This document shows, piece by piece, positions 8,216 to 16,911 of a stretch of 64,000 nucleotides of DNA. Origin of the DNA: Breoghania sp. L-A4 (GTDB taxonomy: Bacteria > Pseudomonadota > Alphaproteobacteria > Rhizobiales > Stappiaceae); contig NZ_CP031841.1 in the NCBI RefSeq assembly GCF_003432385.1, positions 3,201,579 through 3,265,578 on the forward strand, written 5' to 3'. Positions within the stretch are counted from its first letter, which is position 1. The number at the start of each line of letters is the position of its first letter. The notes below the pieces were generated by a model, which was not told the DNA's origin, ran no database searches, and saw only the letters and a list, made by a program, of their open reading frames with translations. The position numbers and the translations under genes are program-made.

Positions 8216-9024
8216 GGCCGCGTGTCCGCGTCCGCCTCGACGCCCGTTGCCCCACTGACGCCCCGCTTGCCGCCGCCAAGCGTCTCGAATTTCTTCACCG
8301 TCGTATCATATTTCGGATCGATCGTGCCCATCAGCCGATCCCAGAACGAGAAAAAATTCGCGTAGTTGGTGCGAAAATGCGCGTGATGCTGGTCGTGGAA
8401 CGTCACGCAGACCATCGGCGAGGGCATACGGCTCATCGGCGAGGCCCAGAATTCGAAGCCGGAATGGCCGATGGTGCCGTTGAAATGATCCCACAACCGG
8501 TGCGCCACCAGCACCACGGCCGGGATCGGCACGAAAAACAGCACCCACAGATAATAGCTCTGCATCACGAAGGCATCGACGAGGTCGTCGTTGTAGGTGC
8601 TCCACACAGTGGGGGCCACGGAGCGGTGATGCTCGGCGTGAAAGCGGTACATCAGCTTGGTGTGCATGAAGCGATGCGCCCAGTAGAACCATGCGTCATA
8701 GGCGATGAGCGAAAACACCGCCATCAGCGGCACCGACCACCACGACAGCTCAAGCGGCGCCACGAAAGTCCAGCCCCGCGCCTGGGCGAACAGCCCGAAG
8801 GCCAGGCAAAAGGCCGTGACGGTGAGCGACAGCACGCTCTGGCGGATCTCGCCTCGCATGCGCTTTTCGCCGCGCCGATGCTGCTGGATGCGCCGCTCCG
8901 GATGACGGTTCTGGATCTGCACCAGAACCCAGCCGGTGGCGAAATACAGAAACACGTTCACGCCGTAGACGGCCGCGTAATACGGCAGGAAGGCGAGCAG
9001 CAGGTCGGCCGCTTCAGACATCAT
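8212..9024 (-). CDS. Sterol desaturase/fatty acid hydroxylase family protein (copy 1)
   Basis: A membrane di-iron oxygenase of the fatty acid hydroxylase superfamily. The 270 residues hold all three histidine boxes, HRFMH (117-121), HAEHH (129-133) and HDQHH (210-214), plus GHSG near 186. Hydrophobic helices near the N-terminus and around residues 65-110 and 155-175 embed it in the inner membrane. ATG at 9024 was preferred to a GTG three codons upstream. It is the first of three tandem paralogues on the minus strand. The tail is Gly/Asp-rich and its TAG stop lies in the end of the repeat element. The substrate (hopanoid, fatty acid, carotenoid or other lipid) is unknown. Confidence 0.85.
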   Translation of the reverse strand: MMSEAADLLLAFLPYYAAVYGVNVFLYFATGWVLVQIQNRHPERRIQQHRRGEKRMRGEIRQSVLSLTVTAFCLAFGLFAQARGWTFVAPLELSWWSVPLMAVFSLIAYDAWFYWAHRFMHTKLMYRFHAEHHRSVAPTVWSTYNDDLVDAFVMQSYYLWVLFFVPIPAVVLVAHRLWDHFNGTIGHSGFEFWASPMSRMPSPMVCVTFHDQHHAHFRTNYANFFSFWDRLMGTIDPKYDTTVKKFETLGGGKRGVSGATGVEADADTRP

Positions 9025-9061
9025 CTCAACCACGTCCCTGTCCGCTGCATGCTGTCACGCC

Positions 9062-9868
9062 TCACGCCCGCCCCTCGCCGGCCGCCTTGTCGGCCGAGCC
9101 GGCGATGTCCGTCTCGCCATCGCGCCCCTGCTCCCAATCCGCAACCATCGCGTCGTAGCGCGGGTCCACGGTGCCCATCAGCCGGTCCCAGAGCGAGAAG
9201 AAGTTGCCGTAATTGTAGCGGAAGCCGGAATGATGCAGGTCATGAAACGAGGTGCAGATGAACGGCGATGGCCAGCGCGCCGATTTCGACGCGAAATACT
9301 CAAACCCCGAGTGGCCGATCATGCCCGAGACCTGGTCGAACAGCCGGTGCGCGAAGAGCGCCACCGCCGGGATCGGCAGCACGAACCAGACCACGAGATA
9401 ATAGCCGTGCTCGATCAGCGTATCGACGGTCGTGGAACTGTCGTTGCTCCATACCGTCGGCGCCACGGACTTGTGATGCGGCGCATGGAATCGATACATC
9501 GCGGGCAGATGCAACAGCCGGTGTCCCCAATAGAACCAGCCATCGTGCAGCACCACCGACAGTGCGAACATCAGGGAAACGGACCACCAGCTGGTCTCCA
9601 GCGGCGCGATCGTCCAGCCACGGCTTTGCGCGAAATATCCCGCCGAGAGCAACAGCGAGGAAACGCCAAGCGCGGACACCGACGAGCGGATTTCCACCCA
9701 CATGCGCTTGCCGCCGTCGCGGCCCTTCTGGATCTTGCGCTCGGGATGACGGGCATTGAGCGCGCTCAACGACACACCGGTCAAAAAATACACCGCAAGC
9801 ATCGCGCCGTAGACGGCCACGAAAACCAGACAATAGTCTCCCACAAGGGTCAGCCAATCGGCCGGCAT
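9062..9868 (-). CDS. Sterol desaturase/fatty acid hydroxylase family protein (copy 2)
   Basis: Second paralogue, 268 residues. The histidine boxes are HRLLH (116-120), HAPHH (128-132) and HDLHH (209-213). It keeps the same landmarks as its neighbours: NARHPERKIQ near residue 38, WFYWGHR, MYRFHAPHH, SVAPTVWS and FFSLWDRLMGTVDPRYD near the C-terminus. ATG at 9868 aligns with the start of copy 1; an upstream TTG in frame at 9913 was rejected. It lies 37 bp from copy 1, so the two are probably cotranscribed. Copies 1 and 2 resemble each other more than either resembles copy 3. Confidence 0.85.
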   Translation of the reverse strand: MPADWLTLVGDYCLVFVAVYGAMLAVYFLTGVSLSALNARHPERKIQKGRDGGKRMWVEIRSSVSALGVSSLLLSAGYFAQSRGWTIAPLETSWWSVSLMFALSVVLHDGWFYWGHRLLHLPAMYRFHAPHHKSVAPTVWSNDSSTTVDTLIEHGYYLVVWFVLPIPAVALFAHRLFDQVSGMIGHSGFEYFASKSARWPSPFICTSFHDLHHSGFRYNYGNFFSLWDRLMGTVDPRYDAMVADWEQGRDGETDIAGSADKAAGEGRA

Positions 9869-9998
9869 TGCGCACTCCCGTCCATCACACATGTTTTGCA
9901 GCCGATGCGCCAATCTTCACGCAACGCACGCGCCCACCACACCAAATCCCGTGGAAGTCCGATGACGCAACGCGCACGACGTCGCACCTCGCAGCGGA

Positions 9999-10805
9999 TC
10001 AGGACAGGGTCGACGATTGCTGCCTGTCCGGTTCCGCTGGAAACGGCGTGGCGCTGCGCTGTTCCATATCAACCACCAGAGTGTCGTAGCCCGGATGCAC
10101 CGTGCCCATCAACCGGTCCCAGATCGAAAACGTATTGCCAAAATTGCAGCGAAAGTTTGAGTGATGCTGATCATGGAACGACGTGCACAGCAACGGCCAT
10201 GGCTTTCGCGCGCTGCGCGAGGCGGCATATTCATGGCCGCAATGGCTGATCATCCCGGTGATCTGGTCATACAGCTTGTGCGCGATCAGAACCTCCGGCG
10301 GGACCGGCAGAAGCAGCGGCAGGATGAGGAAATAGCCCTGCTCCACCGTCGCGCCCACAAGCGAGTCGGAATTGTTGCTCCACGTGGTCGGTGTCAGGGA
10401 GCGATGATGCAACGCGTGGAAGCGAAACAGGGCCCTGGTGTGCATCGCCCGGTGGCCCCAATAAAACCACGTGTCGTAGGCCACCGCCGAAACCAGCATC
10501 CAGCCCACAAACGACAAAACCGTTAGTGGCTGCGGCGCGAACAGCACCCAGCCGAGGTGCTGCGCATACAGCCCGGCGGCGACGTAGAAGGAAATCAGGG
10601 CCAGCGCCACAACGCTCTGCCTGATTTCAGCGGCCACACGGCTTGATCGCGTGCGCTCCTGAATGCGGCGGTGGGCCATGCGGCGATTGAGCAGCACCAG
10701 CGCGCCGCCGAGACCGAAATAGATCGCCAGCAAGACCGCGTAGACACTTGCCCAAAACAGGCAAAACGCCACCCCCCCCTGCCCGAAGATCGTCAAATCC
10801 GGCAT
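9999..10805 (-). CDS. Sterol desaturase/fatty acid hydroxylase family protein (copy 3)
   Basis: Third paralogue, 268 residues, with boxes HRAMH (118-122), HALHH (130-134) and HDQHH (about 211-215). It differs from copies 1 and 2 in the basic segment after the first helix (RRMAHRRIQERTRSSR in place of NARHPERKIQ) and in its C-terminal tail, but shares the WDRLMGTV block. ATG at 10805 was chosen; a GTG two codons upstream is possible and sits closer to a GGTAGGG site. The gap to copy 2 is 130 bp. It is likely the promoter-proximal gene of the three. Confidence 0.83.
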   Translation of the reverse strand: MPDLTIFGQGGVAFCLFWASVYAVLLAIYFGLGGALVLLNRRMAHRRIQERTRSSRVAAEIRQSVVALALISFYVAAGLYAQHLGWVLFAPQPLTVLSFVGWMLVSAVAYDTWFYWGHRAMHTRALFRFHALHHRSLTPTTWSNNSDSLVGATVEQGYFLILPLLLPVPPEVLIAHKLYDQITGMISHCGHEYAASRSARKPWPLLCTSFHDQHHSNFRCNFGNTFSIWDRLMGTVHPGYDTLVVDMEQRSATPFPAEPDRQQSSTLS

Positions 10806-10955
10806 CGCCACGCCCTACCCCGTAAACCCGGCGCACCTGCGCCCGATCCAACGCGCGATCGCCGCGCACGGTAGTGGCAATACTATCAAGGCCTGCCTGC
10901 ATTGCAGCAATTTTGTCGGCACGGCGAAAATTTGTCGCGGGCGGGCGCGCCCGGC

Positions 10956-11803
10956 TCAGCGCGGAGCTTCACGCATCGGCGTCAGATCAATGAGGATCGT
11001 GTTGCGATAGCCGCTGGTGCAGCCCTCGCTCAGGCTGACGGGTTCAACCCCATGGCTGACGTCGGCATCACGCAAGCCAAAGCCCTGCAGCGGCCGCTCG
11101 AGACAGAACCGCTGAAGCGTCATCTCCCTGGGTACGCTGGCCGGATCAAGGCCGATCGCGTCGTTGCTCGCCACCACGTTCCAGCCCGCATCCACATTGT
11201 GACGCTCTACCAGATGCACGTACCCGTAGGTCTCGCCGTCCTGATGCATCACACGCGGCGTTACCGCGGCGACAGGCTTTTCGGTGCAGACTTTTTGGGA
11301 AACCAGGTGCACACCGACAGCGACCGGCCGGTTGTACTCCGCCGCCGGCCATTCCGCCCGCGAGGTGGCGTTCAGGATGATCGCCCGCAAGGCCGCATTG
11401 TGCTTGATGTTCTGGGGATGGTGGCGAAATAGCGCACGCGCCCCGGATGCTCGGCATTGTGATCACCCTGGAAAAACTCCGTCACCGCCTTGCCGGTTGC
11501 TCCGATGTGGTCCGGCAGCCACTCAAAGACCGCCTTCCAGGGAGAATAAAGTCCTCTGGCAAGACGGCGATACCGGCCAGCGTCCTCGTTGTAGGGATCG
11601 ACGGGCAAATCGGCAAAGCAGGCTTTCAATCGTTCAAAATCTTCACTCGCGGAAAGAGCGTCGATCATCGGCTCCAGGTCGAACCGCACGTATCCATCGC
11701 GCCACGCAGATGCAGCCATTTCGCGTTGATCTCGCACGGACGCCTCCATTGGAAAAGTATATTCAAGATATTGAAGTTGGAACTCTGAACACGGCAGTTT
11801 CAT
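10956..11803 (-). CDS. 2OG-Fe(II) dioxygenase of the BsmA/isoleucine-dioxygenase type, frame broken by one missing base
   Basis: A predicted non-haem iron, 2-oxoglutarate-dependent oxygenase of the Pfam '2OG-Fe dioxygenase' family, whose members include amino-acid hydroxylases. The N-terminal part (from 11803) runs through AVFEWLPDHIGATGKAVTEF and breaks near 11418-11424. After one restored base the chain continues HPQNIKHNAALRAIILN, then the iron-binding HQDG, the distal histidine in VSHGVEP and the 2OG-binding arginine in GYRNTILID. Restored length is 282 residues. The substrate is unknown. The gene stands alone beside an AT-rich stretch, so it may have been acquired. Confidence 0.7.
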
Positions 11804-12031
11804 CGCGACGAAACGCCTTTCATCATTTACCGATACGAAGAACTGAACAAAAAATATGTTCGTAAACGACCTATTTGGTATTTTTACGGTATAATGGAAA
11901 ATTGCGTGGAGACTAGGACCCAGTATTGGGAAATTTATACATCATTACGCAAGGTAAAGTATCGTGCGGTGCCGCACGTCTACCCCGAGAATGCTTGGTA
12001 GAAAGCTCAAAACCGGCAGAGCGGCGCCATA
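11804..12031. other. AT-rich intergenic stretch upstream of the dioxygenase gene
   Basis: This stretch is visibly richer in A and T than the surrounding genome (for example around 11845-11960), with many stop codons in all frames and no gene. It contains TATAAT (11889-11894) on the plus strand and similar AT blocks on the other strand, so it may hold the dioxygenase promoter. A short inverted repeat GTGCGGTGCCGCAC lies near 11966-11979. The base composition suggests foreign origin. Confidence 0.5.
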
Positions 12032-13339
12032 TCAGAGCCCGCGTTCGCGCCTGAGCTTCTGCCAGTATTCGAGTCGCTTGCCAATGTCGCGCTCGAACCC
12101 GCGCGCCACAGGCCGGTAGAAACTCTGCCGGCCCAGCGCATCGGGGAAATAATTCTGACCCGAGAAGGCATCCGGCGCATCATGGTCATAGGCGTAGCCG
12201 TCGCCATAGCCTTCCGACTTCATCAGCTTGGTCGGCGCATTGAGAATGTGCTTGGGCGGCGGCAGCGAGCCGTGCTGCTTGGCCGCGCGCATCGCCGCCT
12301 TGTAGGCCACATAAACCGCGTTGGACTTGGGCGCCGTGGCCAGATAGACGCAGGCCTGCGCCAGGCCCAGCTCGCCCTCCGGCGTGCCGAGCAACCGGTA
12401 CTGCTCCACGGCGGCATTGGCGATGACCAGCGCCTGCGGATCAGCCAGCCCGATGTCCTCGGTGGCCATGCGCACCAGACGGCGGCCGACGAACAGCGCA
12501 TCCTCGCCCGCGTCCAGCATACGGCACATGTAATAGAGCGCCGCATCCGGGTCCGACCCGCGCACCGACTTGTGCAGGGCGGAAATCAGATTGTAATGGC
12601 CGTCCTGGCCCTTGTCGTAGATCGGCGCGCGGCGCTGCACGATGTCCTGCAGCCGCTTGGCGTCAAACACCTCGCCTTCGTTCGCGGCCCGCCACACGTC
12701 CTCGGCCAGCGTCAGCGAGGAGCGCCCATCGCCGTCCGCCATGCGGATCAGCGTTTCGCGCGCCTCCTCGTCGAGCGGCAGCGGCCTGCCCTCCATCTCC
12801 TCCGCGCGCGTCAGCAGCCGGGCGACGGCGGCATCATCCAGCGGCCGGAAGGTCATCACATGCGCCCGCGACAGAAGCGCGGCGTTGAGCTCGAACGACG
12901 GATTCTCCGTGGTCGCCCCCACCAGCGTCACCGTGCCGTCCTCCATGACGGGCAGAAAACTGTCCTGCTGGGCGCGGTTGAAGCGGTGAATCTCGTCGAC
13001 GAACAACAGCGTTCCGCGGCCCGACAGCCGCCGCACCCGGGCGCTCTCGAACACCTTCTTCAGATCCGCGACGCCGGAGAAAATCGCCGAGATCTGCTCA
13101 AAACCGAGATCCGTGGCGTCCGCCAGCAGCCGCGCCACGGTGGTCTTGCCGGTGCCCGGCGGCCCCCAGAAGATGAGCGAGCCGAGCGAGCCCGAGCCCA
13201 GCATCCGCGTCAGCGCGCCGTCGGGGCCGACGATGTGGTCCTGTCCGACGACCTCCTCCAGCCGCGCGGGCCGCAGCCGGTCGGCGAGCGGACGCGGCGC
13301 GTCGGCGTGGAGTTGAGGGGTGGCAAACAAATCGCTCAT
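12032..13339 (-). CDS. rarA: Replication-associated recombination protein A (AAA+ ATPase)
   Basis: RarA (MgsA) acts at stalled replication forks with SSB and the clamp loader. The 435-residue protein shows Walker A GPPGTGKTT (59-67), Walker B LLFVDEIHRF (111-120), sensor 1 GATTENPSFELN and the MgsA C-terminal domain with SALHKSVRGSDPDAALYY and GQNYFPD. ATG at 13339 gives the family's usual short N-terminus; a long upstream in-frame extension lies inside the protease gene and was rejected. It is separated from the upstream protease gene by only 10 bp, so the two are probably cotranscribed. Confidence 0.95.
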   Translation of the reverse strand: MSDLFATPQLHADAPRPLADRLRPARLEEVVGQDHIVGPDGALTRMLGSGSLGSLIFWGPPGTGKTTVARLLADATDLGFEQISAIFSGVADLKKVFESARVRRLSGRGTLLFVDEIHRFNRAQQDSFLPVMEDGTVTLVGATTENPSFELNAALLSRAHVMTFRPLDDAAVARLLTRAEEMEGRPLPLDEEARETLIRMADGDGRSSLTLAEDVWRAANEGEVFDAKRLQDIVQRRAPIYDKGQDGHYNLISALHKSVRGSDPDAALYYMCRMLDAGEDALFVGRRLVRMATEDIGLADPQALVIANAAVEQYRLLGTPEGELGLAQACVYLATAPKSNAVYVAYKAAMRAAKQHGSLPPPKHILNAPTKLMKSEGYGDGYAYDHDAPDAFSGQNYFPDALGRQSFYRPVARGFERDIGKRLEYWQKLRRERGL

Positions 13340-13349
13340 GACAACCCGC

Positions 13350-14765
13350 TCAGCCGCGCAAGGTGAAGCGGATGGCGCGTCCGTCGCGCAGCAGCTCAAG
13401 CTGCCACAGCCGCTCGTCGAGACGCGAGATGCGCTCAAGCTCGCGCGTCGAGGCGATGACGTCGTTGTTGACCGCCCGCACTACGTCGCCGACCTGCAGG
13501 CCGACACGATTTGCGGTGGAGCCCGGCGTCACGCCGGTGATGACCACGCCGGTGAGATCCGTGTCCATCCCCAGTTCCTCGGAGACGGCGGGCGACAGGT
13601 TGGAGACAGTGGCGCCGGCAAAGGGCGAGTAGCCGCCGATGGTGCGCGTTTCGCGCGGCACCGTCTCCGGGGCGGCCATCAGATCAACCCGCGTCTCCAA
13701 TTGACGCCCGCCACGCAGAATCGTGAAGGTCGCCTGGTTGCCGATTCCCTTGGTGGCGAAGCGATAGCCGAAGGCGTTGGGATCATCCACGTCGACACCG
13801 TCGACAGCCAGGATCACGTCGCCGCGCCGCAGCCGCGCGCGCGCCGCCGGACTGTTCCCCAGAACGCTCGTCACCAGCACGCCGCGCGGCCGGTCCATGC
13901 CCATGGTCTCGGCGATATCCGCCGTGATGGCCTGCAACTGCGCGCCCAGCCAGGGCCGCTTCACGATTCCGCCGTTTTGCGCTGAATCCGCGATGAGCCG
14001 CACCATATTGGCGGGAATCGCGAATCCGATGCCGTTGGAGCCGCCCGAGCGCGAATAAATCGCGGAGTTGATGCCGACAAGGTTGCCGCGCATATCGACC
14101 AGCGCGCCGCCGGAATTGCCCGGGTTGATGGCGGCGTCCGTCTGGATGAAGAACTGATAGTCGGTGACGCCCACATGGGTGCGCGCCAGCGCCGAGACGA
14201 TGCCCTGGGTCACGGTCTGGCCGACGCCGAACGGGTTGCCGATCGCCAGCACGATATCGCCAACCTCAAGACTGTCGGAATCGGCGAACGACAGGAACGG
14301 AAAGTCGCCGTTGTCGCCGCGAATCTTCAGAACGGCCAGATCCGTGCGCTCGTCCTTCAGGATAATATCGCAATCGAACTCGCGCCGGTCCGACAACGCC
14401 ACCCGCACCGCGTCCGCATCCTTGATGACGTGATGATTGGTGACGATGATGCCTTCAGACGAAATGATCACACCGGAGCCGAGCGACTGCTGGATGCGCT
14501 GCCGCGGCGCCGGCGCCGCCCCGCGCGGATCGCCGAAGAAGCGGCGAAAGAACGGATCGTCGAAAAACGGCGAAATGCTCTGGCGCTGGGTCACCTGCCG
14601 GCTGGCATAGACATTGACCACCGCCGGCCCGACCCGTTTGACCACCGGCGCGAATGACAGTTGGATTTCCGCCGTGCTGGTGGGAACAGCCGTCTGCTGC
14701 GCGAGCACCGCCCCCGGAATGAGCATGCCAATGACCACCAGAACAAAACTCACGCATCTCGCCAT
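13350..14765 (-). CDS. Periplasmic DegP/HtrA-family serine protease with two PDZ domains
   Basis: Envelope quality-control protease. The 471 residues start with a Sec signal (FVLVVIGMLIPGAVLAQQ). The trypsin-like domain has catalytic H112 (TNHHV), D142 (TDLAVLKI) and S218 (NPGNSGG). Two PDZ domains follow, one around residues 265-350 (GVLVTSVLGNSPAARARLRRGD) and one near 385-465 (GVVITGVTPGSTANRVGLQVGD). The N-terminus has FFDDPFFRRFFGD, typical of DegP/DegQ linkers. It is probably a DegQ-like paralogue; alphaproteobacteria often have several. The first gene of the likely protease-rarA operon. Confidence 0.92.
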   Translation of the reverse strand: MARCVSFVLVVIGMLIPGAVLAQQTAVPTSTAEIQLSFAPVVKRVGPAVVNVYASRQVTQRQSISPFFDDPFFRRFFGDPRGAAPAPRQRIQQSLGSGVIISSEGIIVTNHHVIKDADAVRVALSDRREFDCDIILKDERTDLAVLKIRGDNGDFPFLSFADSDSLEVGDIVLAIGNPFGVGQTVTQGIVSALARTHVGVTDYQFFIQTDAAINPGNSGGALVDMRGNLVGINSAIYSRSGGSNGIGFAIPANMVRLIADSAQNGGIVKRPWLGAQLQAITADIAETMGMDRPRGVLVTSVLGNSPAARARLRRGDVILAVDGVDVDDPNAFGYRFATKGIGNQATFTILRGGRQLETRVDLMAAPETVPRETRTIGGYSPFAGATVSNLSPAVSEELGMDTDLTGVVITGVTPGSTANRVGLQVGDVVRAVNNDVIASTRELERISRLDERLWQLELLRDGRAIRFTLRG

Positions 14766-15054
14766 ATCGTCAACCGTCCTTCAGTCCTGATCCGCGTACG
14801 CCGTGTGGGACGCGCTCAGGACGCGCCCGCGATGCGGACGGAATCACCGTGCAGTCAGAGCGAGGTCCCTGAATGCACTAATACCAATCGATCTCAAAAC
14901 GCCAACGCAGCCATGATTCCCGCGAAGCGCCGGCATGTCGCGACTTTTCTCGACCCACTATTCGCTTAAAATAGGGCAGCGGCGCCGATCCGTTGTCGCA
15001 TGAGGTTGGATCCCGCCCCGTTCCATTCGCTGCCCGCATCAGGAGAAGCAGCCC

Positions 15055-15501
15055 ATGATTTTTCGACCCGCGATCGCGGCGCTGTCAACCGTGGCCCTCA
15101 CTGCAATTGCCCTGACGGCGCCGCAGGATGCCCAGGCGCGATCCAATGCCGCACGGTATCTCATCAACCAGCAGATCGCCGAAGGCTGCGAGGGCGGCCA
15201 GGGAACCTTCGAGGATGCCGGTGTGATCGAGCAGGACATCACCGGCGATGGGCGTCCCGACCTGATTTTGGACCATGGTGGACTGTCGTGCACGGGCGGC
15301 ATGATGACGCGCAGCCTGTTTTGCGGCGCGCGCGCCTGTTCGGTGCTGATCTACGTCCGCGAAGGCGACCTTCTCGTGCTCAAGGAAGAAACCCTGAGCA
15401 TCGGGGCGGCGCTTGGCCGGGGAACCCCTCCGGTGATCGAGCTTATGTCGCACAGCTTCCAGGAGCGTCGGATTTCCTGGGACGGCCGCCGGTTCCGCTA
15501 G
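15055..15501 (+). CDS. Small secreted protein, function unknown
   Basis: A 148-residue protein with a clear Sec signal peptide (AALSTVALTAIALTAP, predicted cleavage after AQA near residue 28). The mature part contains four cysteines (EGCEGG, LSCTGG, FCGARACS) that could form two disulfides in the periplasm, and the calcium-binding-like stretch ITGDGRPDLILDHGG. I do not recognise a characterised family. An AGGAGA ribosome-binding site precedes the ATG. The 289-bp gap to the protease gene includes a TAAAAT box at 14967-14972 that may serve as its -10. Confidence 0.6.
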   Translation: MIFRPAIAALSTVALTAIALTAPQDAQARSNAARYLINQQIAEGCEGGQGTFEDAGVIEQDITGDGRPDLILDHGGLSCTGGMMTRSLFCGARACSVLIYVREGDLLVLKEETLSIGAALGRGTPPVIELMSHSFQERRISWDGRRFR

Positions 15502-15804
15502 ACGGGTCAGCGACGCCACCGGGATTTCGGCACCCCCTGGTCGGTCCGCACTGCTGTTCCTCCGCAACGGAGAAAACGGCGCCGTAATGGGCCGCTCCAG
15601 CGCCGTGCCGGATCACGAGCGTGTCGTGGCGGTCTCACTCCCGGGGCTCTCCGACATTGTGCGCCTCGCGCGCTCGTGAGCACGACAGCCCTTGTCAGAC
15701 GCTCGCCGAGTGCGCACTTTCCAAAAGACTGATCCATCCCGCGCGGCGGCCGCCAGCCGGCGCCCCGCTCAATTCACCCCGAGAACTGCCCGGAGCAATT
15801 CAAC
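15502..15804. other. Intergenic region with no recognised gene
   Basis: About 300 bp between the secreted protein and the glutathione transferase. Open frames here are short and lack family features. A CGGCGCCGTAATGGGCCGC-like stretch near 15579 and GCGCCGTGCC near 15600 could pair as a weak hairpin. I see no convincing promoter or RNA gene. Confidence 0.4.
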
Positions 15805-16680
15805 ATGGCCGACTCACACGACTACACGCCGCCGAAGGTGTGGACCTGGGACAAGGAAAGCGGCGGCAAGTTCGCGTCGATCAACCGGCCGATCGCCGGC
15901 GCCACGCATGAAAAGGACATGCCCGTCGGCAAGCACCCGTTCCAGCTCTACTCGCTGGCGACGCCGAACGGCCAGAAGGTCACCATCATGCTGGAGGAGC
16001 TTCTGGCGGCCGGCCACACGGGCGCTGAATACGACGCCTGGCTGATCAGGATCGGCGACGGCGACCAGTTCGCAAGCGGCTTCGTGGACATCAATCCCAA
16101 CTCGAAGATCCCGGCGCTGATGGACCGCAGCGGCCCTGAGCCGATCCGGGTGTTCGAGTCCGGCGCCATCCTGATGCATCTGGCGGAAAAGTTCGGCACC
16201 TTCCTGCCCACCGATGCGGCGCCGCGCGCGGAATGCCTGTCGTGGCTGTTCTGGCAGATGGGTTCGGCCCCCTACCTCGGCGGCGGTTTCGGCCACTTCT
16301 ATGCCTATGCGCCTGAGAAGTTCGAATACCCGATCGACCGCTTCGCCATGGAGGTCAAGCGCCAGCTCGACGTGCTCGACCGTCAGCTCGCCGAGAACAC
16401 CTATGTCGCCGGCGACGACTACACCATCGCCGATATCGCGATCTTCCCGTGGTACGGCGGGCTCGTCAAAGGCTGGCTCTACGACGCGGCCGAATTCCTG
16501 GATGTGCAGAGCTACACCAATGTCCAGCGCTGGGCCGACGCGATTCTCGAGCGTCCGGCCGTCAGACGCGGCCGCATCGTCAACCGCACCAGCGGCGATC
16601 CCGCCAGCCAGTTGCACGAACGCCACGACGCCAGCGACTTCGAAACAAGAACGCAGGACAAGCTCGCCGCTGCCGAGTAG
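15805..16680 (+). CDS. yghU: Glutathione S-transferase, YghU type
   Basis: A cytosolic Nu-class glutathione transferase/disulfide-bond reductase. The 291-residue protein has the family's N-terminal extension (PPKVWTWDKESGGKFASINRP), a thioredoxin-like domain starting FQLYSLATPNGQKV near residue 47, the glutathione-binding NPNSKIPAL (about 95) and ESGAIL (about 115), and an all-helical C-terminal domain with the N-capping DYTIADIAIFPW. Length and extension match E. coli YghU. A GGAGCA ribosome-binding site precedes the ATG. Confidence 0.92.
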   Translation: MADSHDYTPPKVWTWDKESGGKFASINRPIAGATHEKDMPVGKHPFQLYSLATPNGQKVTIMLEELLAAGHTGAEYDAWLIRIGDGDQFASGFVDINPNSKIPALMDRSGPEPIRVFESGAILMHLAEKFGTFLPTDAAPRAECLSWLFWQMGSAPYLGGGFGHFYAYAPEKFEYPIDRFAMEVKRQLDVLDRQLAENTYVAGDDYTIADIAIFPWYGGLVKGWLYDAAEFLDVQSYTNVQRWADAILERPAVRRGRIVNRTSGDPASQLHERHDASDFETRTQDKLAAAE

Positions 16681-16689
16681 CACCCGCGA

Positions 16690-16886
16690 CGAAAAAGGGC
16701 GGCCCCTGTGGAGCCGCCCTGAGCTTGATGACAAAGCTCATACCCCTCGATCGTCATCCTCGGCCCTGTGCCGAGGATCCATGTTTTCAATGACTTATGG
16801 ATGGTCGGGACAAGCCCGACCATGACGAAGGAAAGTTTTCCCAGCTTTGTCAGCGGTCTGAGGGCGGCCCCTGTGGAGCCGCCCTG
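16690..16886. terminator. Array of four hairpins between convergent genes, including two copies of one 25-bp palindrome
   Basis: Two near-palindromes of the form AGGGCGGCC-N-GGCCGCCCT-like sequence occur at 16696-16720 and 16861-16885 as exact 25-bp direct copies. Between them are CCTCGGCCCTGTGCCGAGG (about 16758-16776) and GGTCGGGACAAGCCCGACC (about 16803-16821), REP-like hairpins of a type common in Rhizobiales. On the minus strand the 16696-16720 hairpin is followed by TTTTTC, so it can act as the intrinsic terminator of the chemoreceptor gene. GACAAAGCT/AGCTTTGTC at 16730 and 16840 make the whole block roughly symmetrical. Confidence 0.65.
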
Positions 16887-16911
16887 TTCCGTTTCAATTG
16901 TGTCTTGATGC

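Noticed and set aside
12182-13366. A 394-codon frame opposite rarA.
   Set aside because: Antisense shadow; rarA is fully supported on the other strand.
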